Both the position numbers and the translations under genes were made by a program. 64,000 nt of DNA, taken from Thioflexithrix psekupsensis. GTDB taxonomy: Bacteria > Pseudomonadota > Gammaproteobacteria > Beggiatoales > Beggiatoaceae. Each line of letters starts with the position of its first letter. Positions within the stretch are counted from its first letter, which is position 1. The notes under the pieces are model-generated. The model made no database searches. It was not told the DNA's origin and saw only the letters and a list, made by a program, of their open reading frames with translations. The stretch spans positions 620,001 through 684,000 of the forward strand of contig NZ_MSLT01000006.1 in assembly GCF_002149925.1 (NCBI RefSeq). The letters are read 5' to 3'. This document shows, in pieces, positions 44,330-53,497 of the stretch.

Positions 44330-44761
44330 ATGAGACCAATGATGGGCATAAAATATTTATTAATTTACAGTATTGGTTTGTTTTTTTTGACAATGATGAG
44401 TGCCGCTTGTACTCCATTTAAACAACCCGCTTCGGCAGAAATTAAAACGATTAAAGTGGAGTTATTGCACAAGCCAAGAACCGCAATAAAAACACCCGTA
44501 TTGTTCCCGCCAGCCAATACGGAAAAAACGCCCATCGCTTTACAAGAAGGTGTCGGCCAAACGACCCCGATTCGGCAAGATAATCCGCCACAACCTGATG
44601 AATTAACAGGGATTTATCATACAGGGGAATTCGTGCCGCCTCCCCTTCATCCCTCACAATCCCCAGAAATTCGTTTTCACACCATTCCAGAACCCTCAGA
44701 ATCCACAGAATTAGAACAGGATGCAACGCCTGAACAAAAATCAGAAACAACGGCTTTTTAA
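44330..44761 (+). CDS. Small proline-rich putative lipoprotein
   Basis: 143 residues. The N-terminus is a signal (LLIYSIGLFFLTMMSAAC) with a lipobox-like S-A-A-C, then a proline- and threonine-rich, unstructured mature part (PPPLHPSQSPEIRF, EQDATPEQKSETTAF) with no recognisable domain. It follows the exoprotein by 118 bases and may be co-expressed, but an inverted repeat lies between them. Function unknown. Confidence 0.6.
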   Translation: MRPMMGIKYLLIYSIGLFFLTMMSAACTPFKQPASAEIKTIKVELLHKPRTAIKTPVLFPPANTEKTPIALQEGVGQTTPIRQDNPPQPDELTGIYHTGEFVPPPLHPSQSPEIRFHTIPEPSESTELEQDATPEQKSETTAF

Positions 44762-44800
44762 ACATTTTAATAATATTAAATGTTACTTCTCAACGCGCAG

Positions 44801-44836
44801 AAAAAAAAAGAACGCGACCAGATAAGCTGTCGCGCT
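44801..44836 (-). terminator. Rho-independent terminator after the phytochrome gene
   Basis: Reading the minus strand, GCGCGAC pairs with GTCGCGT around an 8-10 base loop, followed by C and nine Ts. It lies about 210 bases beyond the end of the minus-strand phytochrome gene and could end that transcript. Confidence 0.65.
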
Positions 44837-45044
44837 CAAACCGAGGGAGGGAACCATAACAAACTGAGAGAAATCAAGAAGAGGCACACGGCCATTGCGC
44901 CTGATCATAATAACAATTATCCTCATATCAGCAATAATGATACCAATGCAATTTAAAAGAGTAACCTTTTGTTTTTAAAAATTAAAAACAAAATGTCAGT
45001 ACACGAGTGTCTCAAAAATGCACCATTTTGACCCAAAATACGCA

Positions 45045-46607
45045 CTATGGCTGCGCATCTTCCGGCCAAAATTCCTCACTCAAATCATGCAAATCATACA
45101 AAGACATTGCATTTTCTAACTCATAAATTTCCCACGGCAAGGCATGATGTCGCACAGTGCTACGCCAAACCGCGAATGATTTGCGGGGAGAAATGGGCAT
45201 TTCTTCTACAGATTGTAATTGTTTTTCTGGATTTCCTGCCCAATCCACCGTTTTTACAAATTCTTGCCGAAACCACAGAATATAACGCAATTCCATCTGA
45301 TTCACATATAAACTAATTAATCCCGCCGCGACATCACTAAAATCAGCCGCTTCTGGATAATGTTGTTGCAAACAATCGGTAAAAAATAAATAACCCGCTT
45401 GATTCGTTTCTAACCAATCAATAAGCCGATCAATTTGCGCTTGCGTAGGCGTTAAACCAATACGCAATTGTTTCTCTTTAAATTTCACCGCCACGCCATC
45501 AGCCGATACCATGCGTCTTAGCCGATTCCACGCATCGGGCGCACGAGTTTGCTCAAGACCAGCGGCTAATTTTAAAATATCGTCTAAACGCAATTTATCC
45601 GTCTCTAAACGCAAAATCTTTTCATACAGCGTTAAATTTTCACATAAATCCATTTGAATCGACACAATTTGCCCAATCACTTCACACACCGTTCGCGTGG
45701 GATAATCCACATATTTAGGCGTAGAATGATGGCAGGCAATTAACCCCCACAACTGCTCATCTTTTAACACAGAAATGCTCAAAGAAGATTGCACTTGCAT
45801 ATTGCGCAAATATTTCACATGAATGGGAGAAACACTACGCAACACCGAATGACTTAAATCTAATCGTTCTTTAGTCAAAGGATTAAGTTCAGGAATGAGT
45901 TGTGCGGGAGCTTTATCAATATTGGCAATTCCGCGCAACCAATGACGACGATATAATGCCCGCGCTTGGGCAGGAATATCGCTGGCAGGAAAATGCAAAC
46001 CAAGAAAAGATCGGGCTTCTGGCGTTTTAGATTCAGCCACCACATGACCGTGCCAATCCGTGTCGAATTTATACAACATAACCCGTTCAAATCCCGTTAA
46101 ACGGCGCACTTCTTTAACCACGATATTTTGCAATTGCTGCACATCTCGAATTTTTTGCAATTTACTGGTTAATACTTTAATTTGCTGATAATGCCAATAA
46201 GGAGAACGGATTAATTCTCGCGCATAATTAAACAACAAATCGGCTTCTAATTCTAAAATTAAAACCGCGCCACTGCGATGTAAACAACCATGAAATAATT
46301 GTCGTTCTCCACGCACATTAAGATGAAAAGATAACACGTCTAATTGTCGTAACGCATCCGGCTCCATTACCAAACGTTGTTTAATCGGATCAACTTGCGG
46401 CAATCCCAATAAATGACTAATGGGTTGATTCAGCAAATGTTCCGCTTCAATTCCTGTAATCGTTTCGATATTATCACTGACTTGTAAAATAATTAATTCA
46501 GGTTCTGATAAAGCGAATAATAAGCCGTGAGATTGAATGCCATTTAATAAATGAATTGGCTCTTGATCGCAGCCAATAACCGTAGAAACAACCTTGTCTT
46601 TTTCCAT
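45045..46607 (-). CDS. Bacteriophytochrome photosensory core without an output domain
   Basis: About 520 residues with the PAS-GAF-PHY core of bacterial phytochromes. The PAS part (1-110) starts with VIGCDQEPIHLLNGIQSHG, containing the N-terminal Cys that carries biliverdin in bacteriophytochromes. The GAF part (about 120-310) has LGLHFPASDIPAQARALYRR with the D-I-P motif and LDLSHSVLRSVSPIHVKYLR with the chromophore-pocket His. The PHY part (about 320-510) has the tongue SFAVWRS...PWE. After it only about 20 residues remain; there is no kinase, GGDEF or other output. ATG 46607 is preferred over 46658. No heme oxygenase gene is adjacent. Confidence 0.88.
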   Translation of the reverse strand: MEKDKVVSTVIGCDQEPIHLLNGIQSHGLLFALSEPELIILQVSDNIETITGIEAEHLLNQPISHLLGLPQVDPIKQRLVMEPDALRQLDVLSFHLNVRGERQLFHGCLHRSGAVLILELEADLLFNYARELIRSPYWHYQQIKVLTSKLQKIRDVQQLQNIVVKEVRRLTGFERVMLYKFDTDWHGHVVAESKTPEARSFLGLHFPASDIPAQARALYRRHWLRGIANIDKAPAQLIPELNPLTKERLDLSHSVLRSVSPIHVKYLRNMQVQSSLSISVLKDEQLWGLIACHHSTPKYVDYPTRTVCEVIGQIVSIQMDLCENLTLYEKILRLETDKLRLDDILKLAAGLEQTRAPDAWNRLRRMVSADGVAVKFKEKQLRIGLTPTQAQIDRLIDWLETNQAGYLFFTDCLQQHYPEAADFSDVAAGLISLYVNQMELRYILWFRQEFVKTVDWAGNPEKQLQSVEEMPISPRKSFAVWRSTVRHHALPWEIYELENAMSLYDLHDLSEEFWPEDAQP

Positions 46608-46757
46608 AAAGCCACCCATCCAATCGGTGTAAAGTGTTACGGATATTTTTTTATCCATACTGCATTCGAATAGGATGTGATTGGGATGTGATCTGGAAAA
46701 ATCTATAGGACAACATTTATTTTTATGATCAAAGTCGGAATTTACAGCGTTTCAAAA

Positions 46758-47765
46758 TTATTTCGCCACCCGATCCACCCATATTATTAATCCCACATAA
46801 ATAAATACCCAAAATAATAATAAAAATAATTGCCCCATCGCAGATAAAAACGGCGCAAATAACGCAGAAAAACTACACGCAGCCATTAACGCATAAAAAC
46901 GCAATAACACAGGACGATGCGAACCATATAACTGCACTAAACGTTGATAATAATGAGTTTTATGCGCCTGCCAAATCTTTTCTTTACGCCACATTCTTTT
47001 TAATAAAGTCACTGTGGCATCAATAATAAAAGGAGAAAAAATCAATAAAGCCACCCATAAAGGAAAAATACCTAATTCCGTCCCCCATAAACTAAATGCC
47101 GCCGCTAAAAAACCTAAACTAGACGATCCCGTGTCTCCCATAAAAATTTTAGCAGGCGGAAAATTAAACACTAAAAATCCCGTCGCCGCACAGGCAACCA
47201 ACACACTCATGAGCATAAAAGCCATCTCTCCCGCCAATCCCGCTAAAATGGCCATCGTGCTAAAACCAAATAAAGCCATACTTCCCGCAATACCATCCAT
47301 ACCATCCATAAAATTATATAAATTGGTCATCCACACCACAAATAATAAAGAAATAATAATGGCAATGGTTTCAGGTAAAATAAAAGAAAAATAAGGTAAA
47401 GAAAACGCGATTAACCACCATTCTGTTTGACTTAATAATAACACCGCGGCCGCAGCGTGAATCATTAAACGAAATAAAGCTGATAAATTAAAAAAATCAT
47501 CTAATAAAGAGATGGTAAAAATTAATAAAGTGCTTAAACAAATCCACAATGAAGCCTGCATCGTTCCATCCGAAACACACGCCAATATCGCCGCACAACC
47601 AAACGCCGTCAACATGGCAATGCCACCGCTCATGGGCGTAGGGCGAGAATGCAAGGAGCGGGCATTGGGATGATCTAATAGAAAGTTTCCACCTTCTGGG
47701 CGGCTAAAACGGTAAGTTAATAAAGCCGATAAGGCAAATGTCATCAACATTAAAGTAGGAATCAT
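46758..47765 (-). CDS. Glycosyltransferase family 4 (WecA/MraY-like)
   Basis: A 335-residue polytopic membrane enzyme that transfers a sugar-1-phosphate from a UDP-sugar to undecaprenyl phosphate, starting a surface polysaccharide or O-antigen. Seen: DHPNARSLHSRPTPMSGGIA, SLLDDFFNLSALFRLMIHA with the catalytic Asp pair, NLYNFMDGMDGIAGS, FMGDTGSSSLGFLAA and the cytoplasmic HKTHYYQRLVQLYG. ATG 47765 has GGAGT in front and starts five bases after the stop of the upstream epimerase gene, so they are co-translated. This pairing is typical of polysaccharide assembly with WbpM/epimerase-type partners. Confidence 0.9.
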   Translation of the reverse strand: MIPTLMLMTFALSALLTYRFSRPEGGNFLLDHPNARSLHSRPTPMSGGIAMLTAFGCAAILACVSDGTMQASLWICLSTLLIFTISLLDDFFNLSALFRLMIHAAAAVLLLSQTEWWLIAFSLPYFSFILPETIAIIISLLFVVWMTNLYNFMDGMDGIAGSMALFGFSTMAILAGLAGEMAFMLMSVLVACAATGFLVFNFPPAKIFMGDTGSSSLGFLAAAFSLWGTELGIFPLWVALLIFSPFIIDATVTLLKRMWRKEKIWQAHKTHYYQRLVQLYGSHRPVLLRFYALMAACSFSALFAPFLSAMGQLFLLLFWVFIYVGLIIWVDRVAK

Positions 47766-47770
47766 GAGGA

Positions 47771-48673
47771 TTACTCCTGAGTTAAAAAACACCCTAAATC
47801 ACTCGATTGAAAAAGGCGCGGTTGATACCCAAAGTCTAAGTGAGCCACATCGTGATTAAAACATAAATCATGATTCATTCTCTGCACCATCGTTGGGGTT
47901 AAATAAGCATATTTTGGCCAATAGCGCACTATCCGAATTGCCAGTGAAAATAAATGGGGAGAAATAGAAATAATGCGGGGCGAACGTTTTAAATCAAAAA
48001 AGATTTTTTCCACCATGGCGCGATAAGTTAAAGTTTCTCCCCCACTGAGATTATAACTTTGCCCAAAAGTGCGCGTATGGGCGTAAATCGTCACGCAAGC
48101 CTGTGCCAAATCGTCGGCATGAACGGGCTGGCGCAATCCCTCTCCCGATCCCACCATGGGAAAAAAACCAAAACGACGGATAAAATGCGCCATCACCGTC
48201 ACCGTTTTGTCGCGTCCACAACCGTAGATCAACGTCGGTCTCAATATCGTACAAGGCAAATGGTGCTGTTTAGTGTATTGCGTTAATGCCATTTCTGCAT
48301 CGGCTAATTGTTGCGCAATCTGTTGTTCTTTAAAATAGGGCGAATCTATTTTGCTAAAACGACTGGTAGAACTAAACGCAATCACCCGCACGATATTTTT
48401 ATTTTCTAATCGTTGCAATAACGGCACTAATAACGGCAAAGGCGCGGCAAAAATAAGGCCAAATGCTTCGCTTAATTGCGGCGTATCGCGTGCCAAATCG
48501 CACACTTGCCATTGCCAATGGGAATATTTTTTTGCCTCTGGAAAAGGATCGCTAGGCATCGCATGACGCGACAAAGCAATGACCCGCTGTCCCGCAGCCA
48601 ATAAACGCGGCAATAAAAAATAACCAATTTGATTACTGGCTCCAGCGACCAGTGTTATTTTTGGCATGAGCAT
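47771..48673 (-). CDS. NAD-dependent epimerase/dehydratase (sugar nucleotide, SDR)
   Basis: About 300 residues of the extended short-chain dehydrogenase family. The Rossmann motif VAGASNQIGYFLLPRLL stands at the N-terminus. FSSTSRFSK and a nearby Y-x-x-x-Q in place of the usual Y-x-x-x-K, then ILRPTLIYGCGRDKTVTVMA and PVHADDLAQACV, match UDP-sugar epimerase-like enzymes. The catalytic Lys position looks altered (YFKEQQIAQQ), so activity is uncertain. Start ATG 48673 or 48667. It is directly upstream of the WecA-like gene. Confidence 0.78.
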   Translation of the reverse strand: MLMPKITLVAGASNQIGYFLLPRLLAAGQRVIALSRHAMPSDPFPEAKKYSHWQWQVCDLARDTPQLSEAFGLIFAAPLPLLVPLLQRLENKNIVRVIAFSSTSRFSKIDSPYFKEQQIAQQLADAEMALTQYTKQHHLPCTILRPTLIYGCGRDKTVTVMAHFIRRFGFFPMVGSGEGLRQPVHADDLAQACVTIYAHTRTFGQSYNLSGGETLTYRAMVEKIFFDLKRSPRIISISPHLFSLAIRIVRYWPKYAYLTPTMVQRMNHDLCFNHDVAHLDFGYQPRLFQSSDLGCFLTQE

Positions 48674-48738
48674 GAGAAAAAAAGAGAAGATTGAAAAAAA
48701 ATGGGTGAATTGGGTTATGATACGGCATTTAAGCGGTG

Positions 48739-49539
48739 ATGAACACTGCATTTATCGCATTTGGTTTATTTCTGTTATCACTTTTTTTTAATATCATGTT
48801 CAAAGGCATTCATTATTTTTTAGCGGGATTGGGTTTAATTTTTAAGCCAAAAATCCGTCCATTCGTATTTATTCCCTTGTTGATTAATGTATTAATTTTC
48901 AGTATATTAATTTATTACGGCTGGCAACAATATCAACAAGGAATAGCATGGCTCACCGCTCAATTACCCACGTGGTTAGCGTGGTTAGAAGTGGTTTTAA
49001 TTCCGTTGTTTATTATTGCGGCTTTAGTGGTGGTTTTTTTCACATTTACGCTGGTGGCCAATTTTGTGAGTTCTCCCTTTAATGGCTTGTTAGCCGAAGC
49101 GGTAGAAAAACGTTTAACGGGGGAAGAATTACCCGCAACTTCATGGTCACAGATTATTAAAACCATTCCCAGTGTGTTAATGACAGAAATTAATAAACTG
49201 CTTTATTATTTACGTTGGGTGATTTTGATTTTGCTATTGAGTTTTATTCCTGTGATTAATCTGCTGACTCCGTTTTTATGGTTAATATTAGGGGCGTGGA
49301 TGTTGGTGTTGCAATATATGGATTATCCGATGGGCAATCATGGGATAAAATTAAAACAACAACGGCAATTATTATCGCATCATTTATTGATGAGTTTAAG
49401 TTTTGGTGGGGTGGTATTAGCGGCCATGCTTATTCCTTTTTTAAATTTGCTCATTATGCCTGCGGCCATTGCAGGGGCAACGCAATTTTGGGTGATGGAA
49501 TTTCGCCCGTCGCATCGCACAGACACAAATTCCCATTAA
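48739..49539 (+). CDS. cysZ: CysZ-like sulfate permease (EI24 family)
   Basis: A hydrophobic protein of 247-266 residues. The CysZ pattern is seen in GIHYFLAGLGLIFKPKIRPF, VFIPLLINVLIFS, FVSSPFNGLLAEAVEKRLTG, LMTEINKLLYYLRWVILILL and LQYMDYPMGNHG. CysZ mediates sulfate entry for cysteine synthesis. The N-terminus is uncertain: ATG 48739 adds a hydrophobic leader, whereas ATG 48796 begins where E. coli CysZ begins. It is divergent from the epimerase gene with overlapping start regions. A SYLF gene follows 26 bases downstream, probably in the same transcript. Confidence 0.87.
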   Translation: MNTAFIAFGLFLLSLFFNIMFKGIHYFLAGLGLIFKPKIRPFVFIPLLINVLIFSILIYYGWQQYQQGIAWLTAQLPTWLAWLEVVLIPLFIIAALVVVFFTFTLVANFVSSPFNGLLAEAVEKRLTGEELPATSWSQIIKTIPSVLMTEINKLLYYLRWVILILLLSFIPVINLLTPFLWLILGAWMLVLQYMDYPMGNHGIKLKQQRQLLSHHLLMSLSFGGVVLAAMLIPFLNLLIMPAAIAGATQFWVMEFRPSHRTDTNSH

Positions 49540-49565
49540 TCAATACTTGTTTAAGGAGAAAATCA

Positions 49566-50243
49566 ATGCGTGCTATTATTTTATTATCTGTGCTTATTTT
49601 ATGCGCTTTTATTCTGCCTATCAACACGAATGCGCAGAATTTATCTCATGAAGAATCTCGTTTAGAAGATGCCTTAGCGATTTTTGAAGAAAGCATGTTA
49701 GAGGAACGCGTGCCAGCGTCGTTATTAAAACAGGCTGAAGCCATTATTATCATGCCGACTATTGTCCGTTTGGCTTTGGGTATTGGTGGTAATGTAGGGC
49801 GTGGCGTTTTACTGGTGCGAGATGCGCAAAATGGCTGGAGTGCGCCTGTTTTTCTCACTTTGGGCGGTGGCAGTGCGGGATTGCAAGCGGGAATTAATGT
49901 CAGTAATGTGATTTTATTGTTTATGTCAAAAGAAAGCGTAAGTAACGTGTTAAATGGGCATGTTACTTTAGGTGCAGATTTGGGTTTAACGGCGGGGCCA
50001 GTGGGCGCGGGCAGTGAAATTGGCACTGATTTTCACTCAGAAATTTATGCTTATTCGCGCAGTAAAGGATTATATGCGGGATTGGCATTGGCGGGATCAG
50101 TGATAAAAATTGATCACGATGCCAATGCCAATTTATATGGGCGTTATTTGCGTCCTGCGGATATTTTTATTGCAGGCAGTAATTTAACCGTTTCTCCCAG
50201 CGTTTTTCGCCTAAAACAAATGTTAAATCACTATTCATTTTGA
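49566..50243 (+). CDS. SYLF-domain (Ysc84-type) lipid-binding exported protein
   Basis: 225 residues. A signal sequence (ILLSVLILCAFILPINTNAQ) is followed by one SYLF/Ysc84 domain: LKQAEAIIIMPTIVRLALGI, GGNVGRGVLLVRDAQNGWSA, PVFLTLGGGSAGLQAGINVS and LGLTAGPVGAGSEIGTDF, ending YAYSRSKGLYAGLALAGSVI. SYLF domains bind phosphoinositides in eukaryotes; in bacteria the function is open. ATG 49566 has AAGGAG at 49551-49556. Its 3' end overlaps the convergent transporter-kinase gene by 13 bases. Confidence 0.88.
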   Translation: MRAIILLSVLILCAFILPINTNAQNLSHEESRLEDALAIFEESMLEERVPASLLKQAEAIIIMPTIVRLALGIGGNVGRGVLLVRDAQNGWSAPVFLTLGGGSAGLQAGINVSNVILLFMSKESVSNVLNGHVTLGADLGLTAGPVGAGSEIGTDFHSEIYAYSRSKGLYAGLALAGSVIKIDHDANANLYGRYLRPADIFIAGSNLTVSPSVFRLKQMLNHYSF

Positions 50244-52990
50244 GGCGTAGAATCGGGCTGTTTTTTAGGCAAAGTGATAATAAAAGTCGCCCCTTGACCT
50301 AATTCGCTTTCAGCCCAAATTTTACCGTGATGATGCTCAATAATCCCCTGACAAATCGGTAGGCCTAAACCTGTGCCTTTAGGTTTACCCATTTGTTGAT
50401 CTTCAACTTGATAAAACTTATCAAATACGCTGGTCAAATTCTCAGGCGATAAACCAGACCCATTGTCTTTTATTTCAATGCGCACATGCTCATCCATTAA
50501 CAGTAAACGCACTGTGACTTTTCCTTCTTGTGGCTCACTGAATTTACAGGCATTAGACAGTAAATTAATAATCACTTGAATAAAACGATCTTGATCCACG
50601 AAAGCCACCACAGGACGCACCGTTAATTCCTGCACCAATTCAATATCACGCTCACGGAATAATTGGCTCACCGCATTGCACGCATCAATAATTAACGTGC
50701 CTAAATCATGTTCATCTAAATGCCATTCCATACGTCCTGATTCGATTTTAGCCAAGTCTAATACTTCATTAATTAAACGGGTCAATCGCTCGGCTTCTTT
50801 CACCACAATTTCTAAAAATTCCTGTTGTTGTTGCCGTTCCATATCGGGATTATTTAACAGAATTTCAGAAAAAGCACGAATAGATGTTAATGGCGTGCGC
50901 AATTCATGACTCACTGTGGCCACGAATTCATCTTTTAGCCGATCCAATTCTTTTAAGCGTTCATTGGCCGCGCGTAATTCGGCAGTGGCGGCTTCTAATT
51001 CTCTTGATTTTTCCTCTAATTGGTAGCTATATTCTAGCACTTGAGAAGTTTCATCTAAAATGCGCATCACGCCTTCAACGCTCAACGTTTGTCCTTTGAT
51101 AATGGAAGCCACCATGACATGGGCTGATGCCGAGCCAATTGCGCCCGCTAATAAGCGTTCTGCAAAGGTAATGAGTTGGGGATCAGTGGTCATTTCGCTG
51201 CTATCGACATTTCTAATAGAAGCGTAATGTTCAAAGGCTTGTTGCGCTCTGGTTTCGCCTAAGAAACGGACTAATAAAGCGCGCAATTCCTCAATGGTAA
51301 TGCTACCGCCCCAATAATAAGATTGTCCTTCGCGTTTAGAGGTGCGAAAAACATCGACAAATAACACCGCTTGCAATCGCTCTAATGTGCTTTGTCGAGA
51401 CAGTAAAGAAACACCCACTAATCCGCCAACATTAAATAACATACTCCAAAAAACAGCGTGGCTGATTTCATCTAAACCTTCCAAACCAAATAACGCATAA
51501 GGTTTTAATAAACCAATGCCAAATAAACCGTCATGAATAAAGGCTTCATCAAGCCAACCTGATTTCGCTAATGCAGGTAATAATAAAGTATAAGCCCAAA
51601 TTAAAAAGCCACCAATTAAACCGACCATTGCGCCTTTATGACTGGCATCTTTCCAATAAATACCTAATAAAATGGCAGGGGCAAATTGCGCCGCGGCAGC
51701 AAATGACACTAAACCAATCGTCACTAGCGCATAAGATTCGCCAATAATGCTAAAATAAATATAACCCATCAGCAAAATCATGACGATAGTAATGCGGCGA
51801 ATAATTAATAATAAACCACTTAAATCTTCACGTTCAGTCAGCTTTAATGATTTAATGCGCAATAACACTGGCATTACCAAATCATTACAAACCATTGTGG
51901 ATAAGGCAATAGTTTCCACAATCACCATACTGGTGGCCGCCGATAAGCCACCAATAAACACCAATAACGCCAAACTTTCTGCTTGCTGCATCATTGGCAC
52001 AGTCAGCACAAAAGTATCTGGATCCACGCGGCTATCGGCAAATAATAAATGTCCACCCATTGCAATGGGCAACACGAAAAAATTAATGGCTAATAAATAC
52101 ATGGGAAATAACCAACTGGCGGTTTTCACATGTTCTTCATTCACATTTTCTACCACATTAACTTGAAATTGCCGCGGTAAAAACATAATCGCCATCATGG
52201 CTAAAAAGATTAAAGAAAACCAATGCGTCAAGCCTCCATTTAAGCTATCTAAACCCATTAAACGCTCTAATTCTTCTTTTTCTGCGGCTTGCCTAAATAA
52301 ATCCGCAGGCCCATCAAATAACATAAAAGTAACAAAGAATCCCACCGCTAAAAAAGCGATTAATTTAACTAAGGATTCAAAAGCAATCGCGGCCACCATG
52401 CCTTCATGTCGTTCAGTGGCATCAATATGGCGCGTGCCAAATAAAATGGTAAATGCAGCCAATAATAACGCCACATAAAAAGCGGTATCTGTCCAGAAAG
52501 GTGGGCTATATCCTGAAACGTCAATGACAGAAGAAAGTTGAGGATAATGATAAATCACTTCAAAACTGTTAGAAACGGCTTTTAATTGCAAGGCCACATA
52601 AGGCAAAATACCAATCACCGCAATCACCGTAACTAACCCGCCTAAAAGCGTACTTTTGCCATAACGAGAACCAATAAAATCAGCAATTGACGTGATGCGA
52701 TGAATTTTGGCAATGCGGATAATTTTCCGCAACACAATCCAAAATAAAGCGGCCATTAATGTTGGCCCTAAATAAATCGGTAAAAAATCCACTCCAGAAC
52801 TGTCAGCACGCCCCACACTGCCGTAAAATGTCCAAGCAGTGCAGTAAATCGCTAATGATAGGGTATAAACGTAGGGATTGCTGATTAAAGAACGTCCTTG
52901 ATCAGCCCGCTTATCTGCATAATAAGCAATCCAAAATAATAAACCTAAATAACCTAAGGAAACAAGGAGAATCACCCAATGTTGCAACAT
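50231..52990 (-). CDS. SLC5 transporter-histidine kinase hybrid, CbrA-like
   Basis: A 919-residue sensor. Residues about 1-540 form a sodium/solute symporter-like part of around 13 membrane spans (TSIADFIGSRYGKSTLLGGL, FLPRQFQVNVVENVNEEHVK, GGLSAATSMVIVETIALS). A STAC-like linker follows (about 565-610), then a coiled coil and a kinase core (about 670-915): H-box FVATVSHELRTPLTS, N-box INLLSNACKFS, IKDNGSGLSPE and GTGLGLPICQGIIEHHHG. CbrA-type proteins pair with the sigma-54 regulator CbrB to control carbon/nitrogen use; the obvious PAS domain of CbrA is not seen. No response regulator is adjacent. The small membrane gene upstream ends two bases before it. Confidence 0.9.
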   Translation of the reverse strand: MLQHWVILLVSLGYLGLLFWIAYYADKRADQGRSLISNPYVYTLSLAIYCTAWTFYGSVGRADSSGVDFLPIYLGPTLMAALFWIVLRKIIRIAKIHRITSIADFIGSRYGKSTLLGGLVTVIAVIGILPYVALQLKAVSNSFEVIYHYPQLSSVIDVSGYSPPFWTDTAFYVALLLAAFTILFGTRHIDATERHEGMVAAIAFESLVKLIAFLAVGFFVTFMLFDGPADLFRQAAEKEELERLMGLDSLNGGLTHWFSLIFLAMMAIMFLPRQFQVNVVENVNEEHVKTASWLFPMYLLAINFFVLPIAMGGHLLFADSRVDPDTFVLTVPMMQQAESLALLVFIGGLSAATSMVIVETIALSTMVCNDLVMPVLLRIKSLKLTEREDLSGLLLIIRRITIVMILLMGYIYFSIIGESYALVTIGLVSFAAAAQFAPAILLGIYWKDASHKGAMVGLIGGFLIWAYTLLLPALAKSGWLDEAFIHDGLFGIGLLKPYALFGLEGLDEISHAVFWSMLFNVGGLVGVSLLSRQSTLERLQAVLFVDVFRTSKREGQSYYWGGSITIEELRALLVRFLGETRAQQAFEHYASIRNVDSSEMTTDPQLITFAERLLAGAIGSASAHVMVASIIKGQTLSVEGVMRILDETSQVLEYSYQLEEKSRELEAATAELRAANERLKELDRLKDEFVATVSHELRTPLTSIRAFSEILLNNPDMERQQQQEFLEIVVKEAERLTRLINEVLDLAKIESGRMEWHLDEHDLGTLIIDACNAVSQLFRERDIELVQELTVRPVVAFVDQDRFIQVIINLLSNACKFSEPQEGKVTVRLLLMDEHVRIEIKDNGSGLSPENLTSVFDKFYQVEDQQMGKPKGTGLGLPICQGIIEHHHGKIWAESELGQGATFIITLPKKQPDSTPQNE

Positions 52991-52992
52991 GA

Positions 52993-53295
52993 TTAATCTT
53001 CTTCCTCCAAGTCGTCTAAAGCAATGCGATTTTCTTCAGGAGGAAGGTGGCTTTCTAAAGTGAAACCCACCAATAAAATAAACCCAAACCAAACGCCAAA
53101 TAAGTACCAATATAAAACAGGAATGCCTAAAAATAATTGCGGTGTTCCAAATAAGGATAAAAGCGGATAATTCAACAAGACTAATCCTGCCAACATTAAA
53201 GCGATTAATTGGCTGCGTTTACGGCGACGATGTCCAATGCCTAAGGTTAAATTTTTTTCCGATTCTATCGGATTTAAATCAGAAGGGAGACTCAT
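52993..53295 (-). CDS. Small two-span membrane protein upstream of the transporter-kinase
   Basis: 100 residues with a basic N-terminal segment (GHRRRKRSQLI) and two transmembrane helices (ALMLAGLVLLNYPLLSLFG, LFGVWFGFILLVGFTL), plus an acidic tail (ALDDLEEED). Only two bases separate its stop from the transporter-kinase start, so translation is coupled. Small proteins in this position also occur before cbrA in pseudomonads (CbrX) and as small subunits of some sodium/solute symporters. A role as accessory subunit is inferred. Confidence 0.75.
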   Translation of the reverse strand: MSLPSDLNPIESEKNLTLGIGHRRRKRSQLIALMLAGLVLLNYPLLSLFGTPQLFLGIPVLYWYLFGVWFGFILLVGFTLESHLPPEENRIALDDLEEED

Positions 53296-53497
53296 TGATT
53301 TAAGCCTTAATTTAGGGTATAAATAAATTTAAAATACAGCGATCATTACCAACAAATCAAGTGATAAAAGCGCAAAGCATATTCTAACTTTACATCCAGA
53401 TCAATGTAACAATTTTATTTTTGCCCACACAATGGCTTTGCTATAATTCTCAAGTACGTTAGCCTATTAAATTCTTTTTCATCAATAATTTAGGAAA

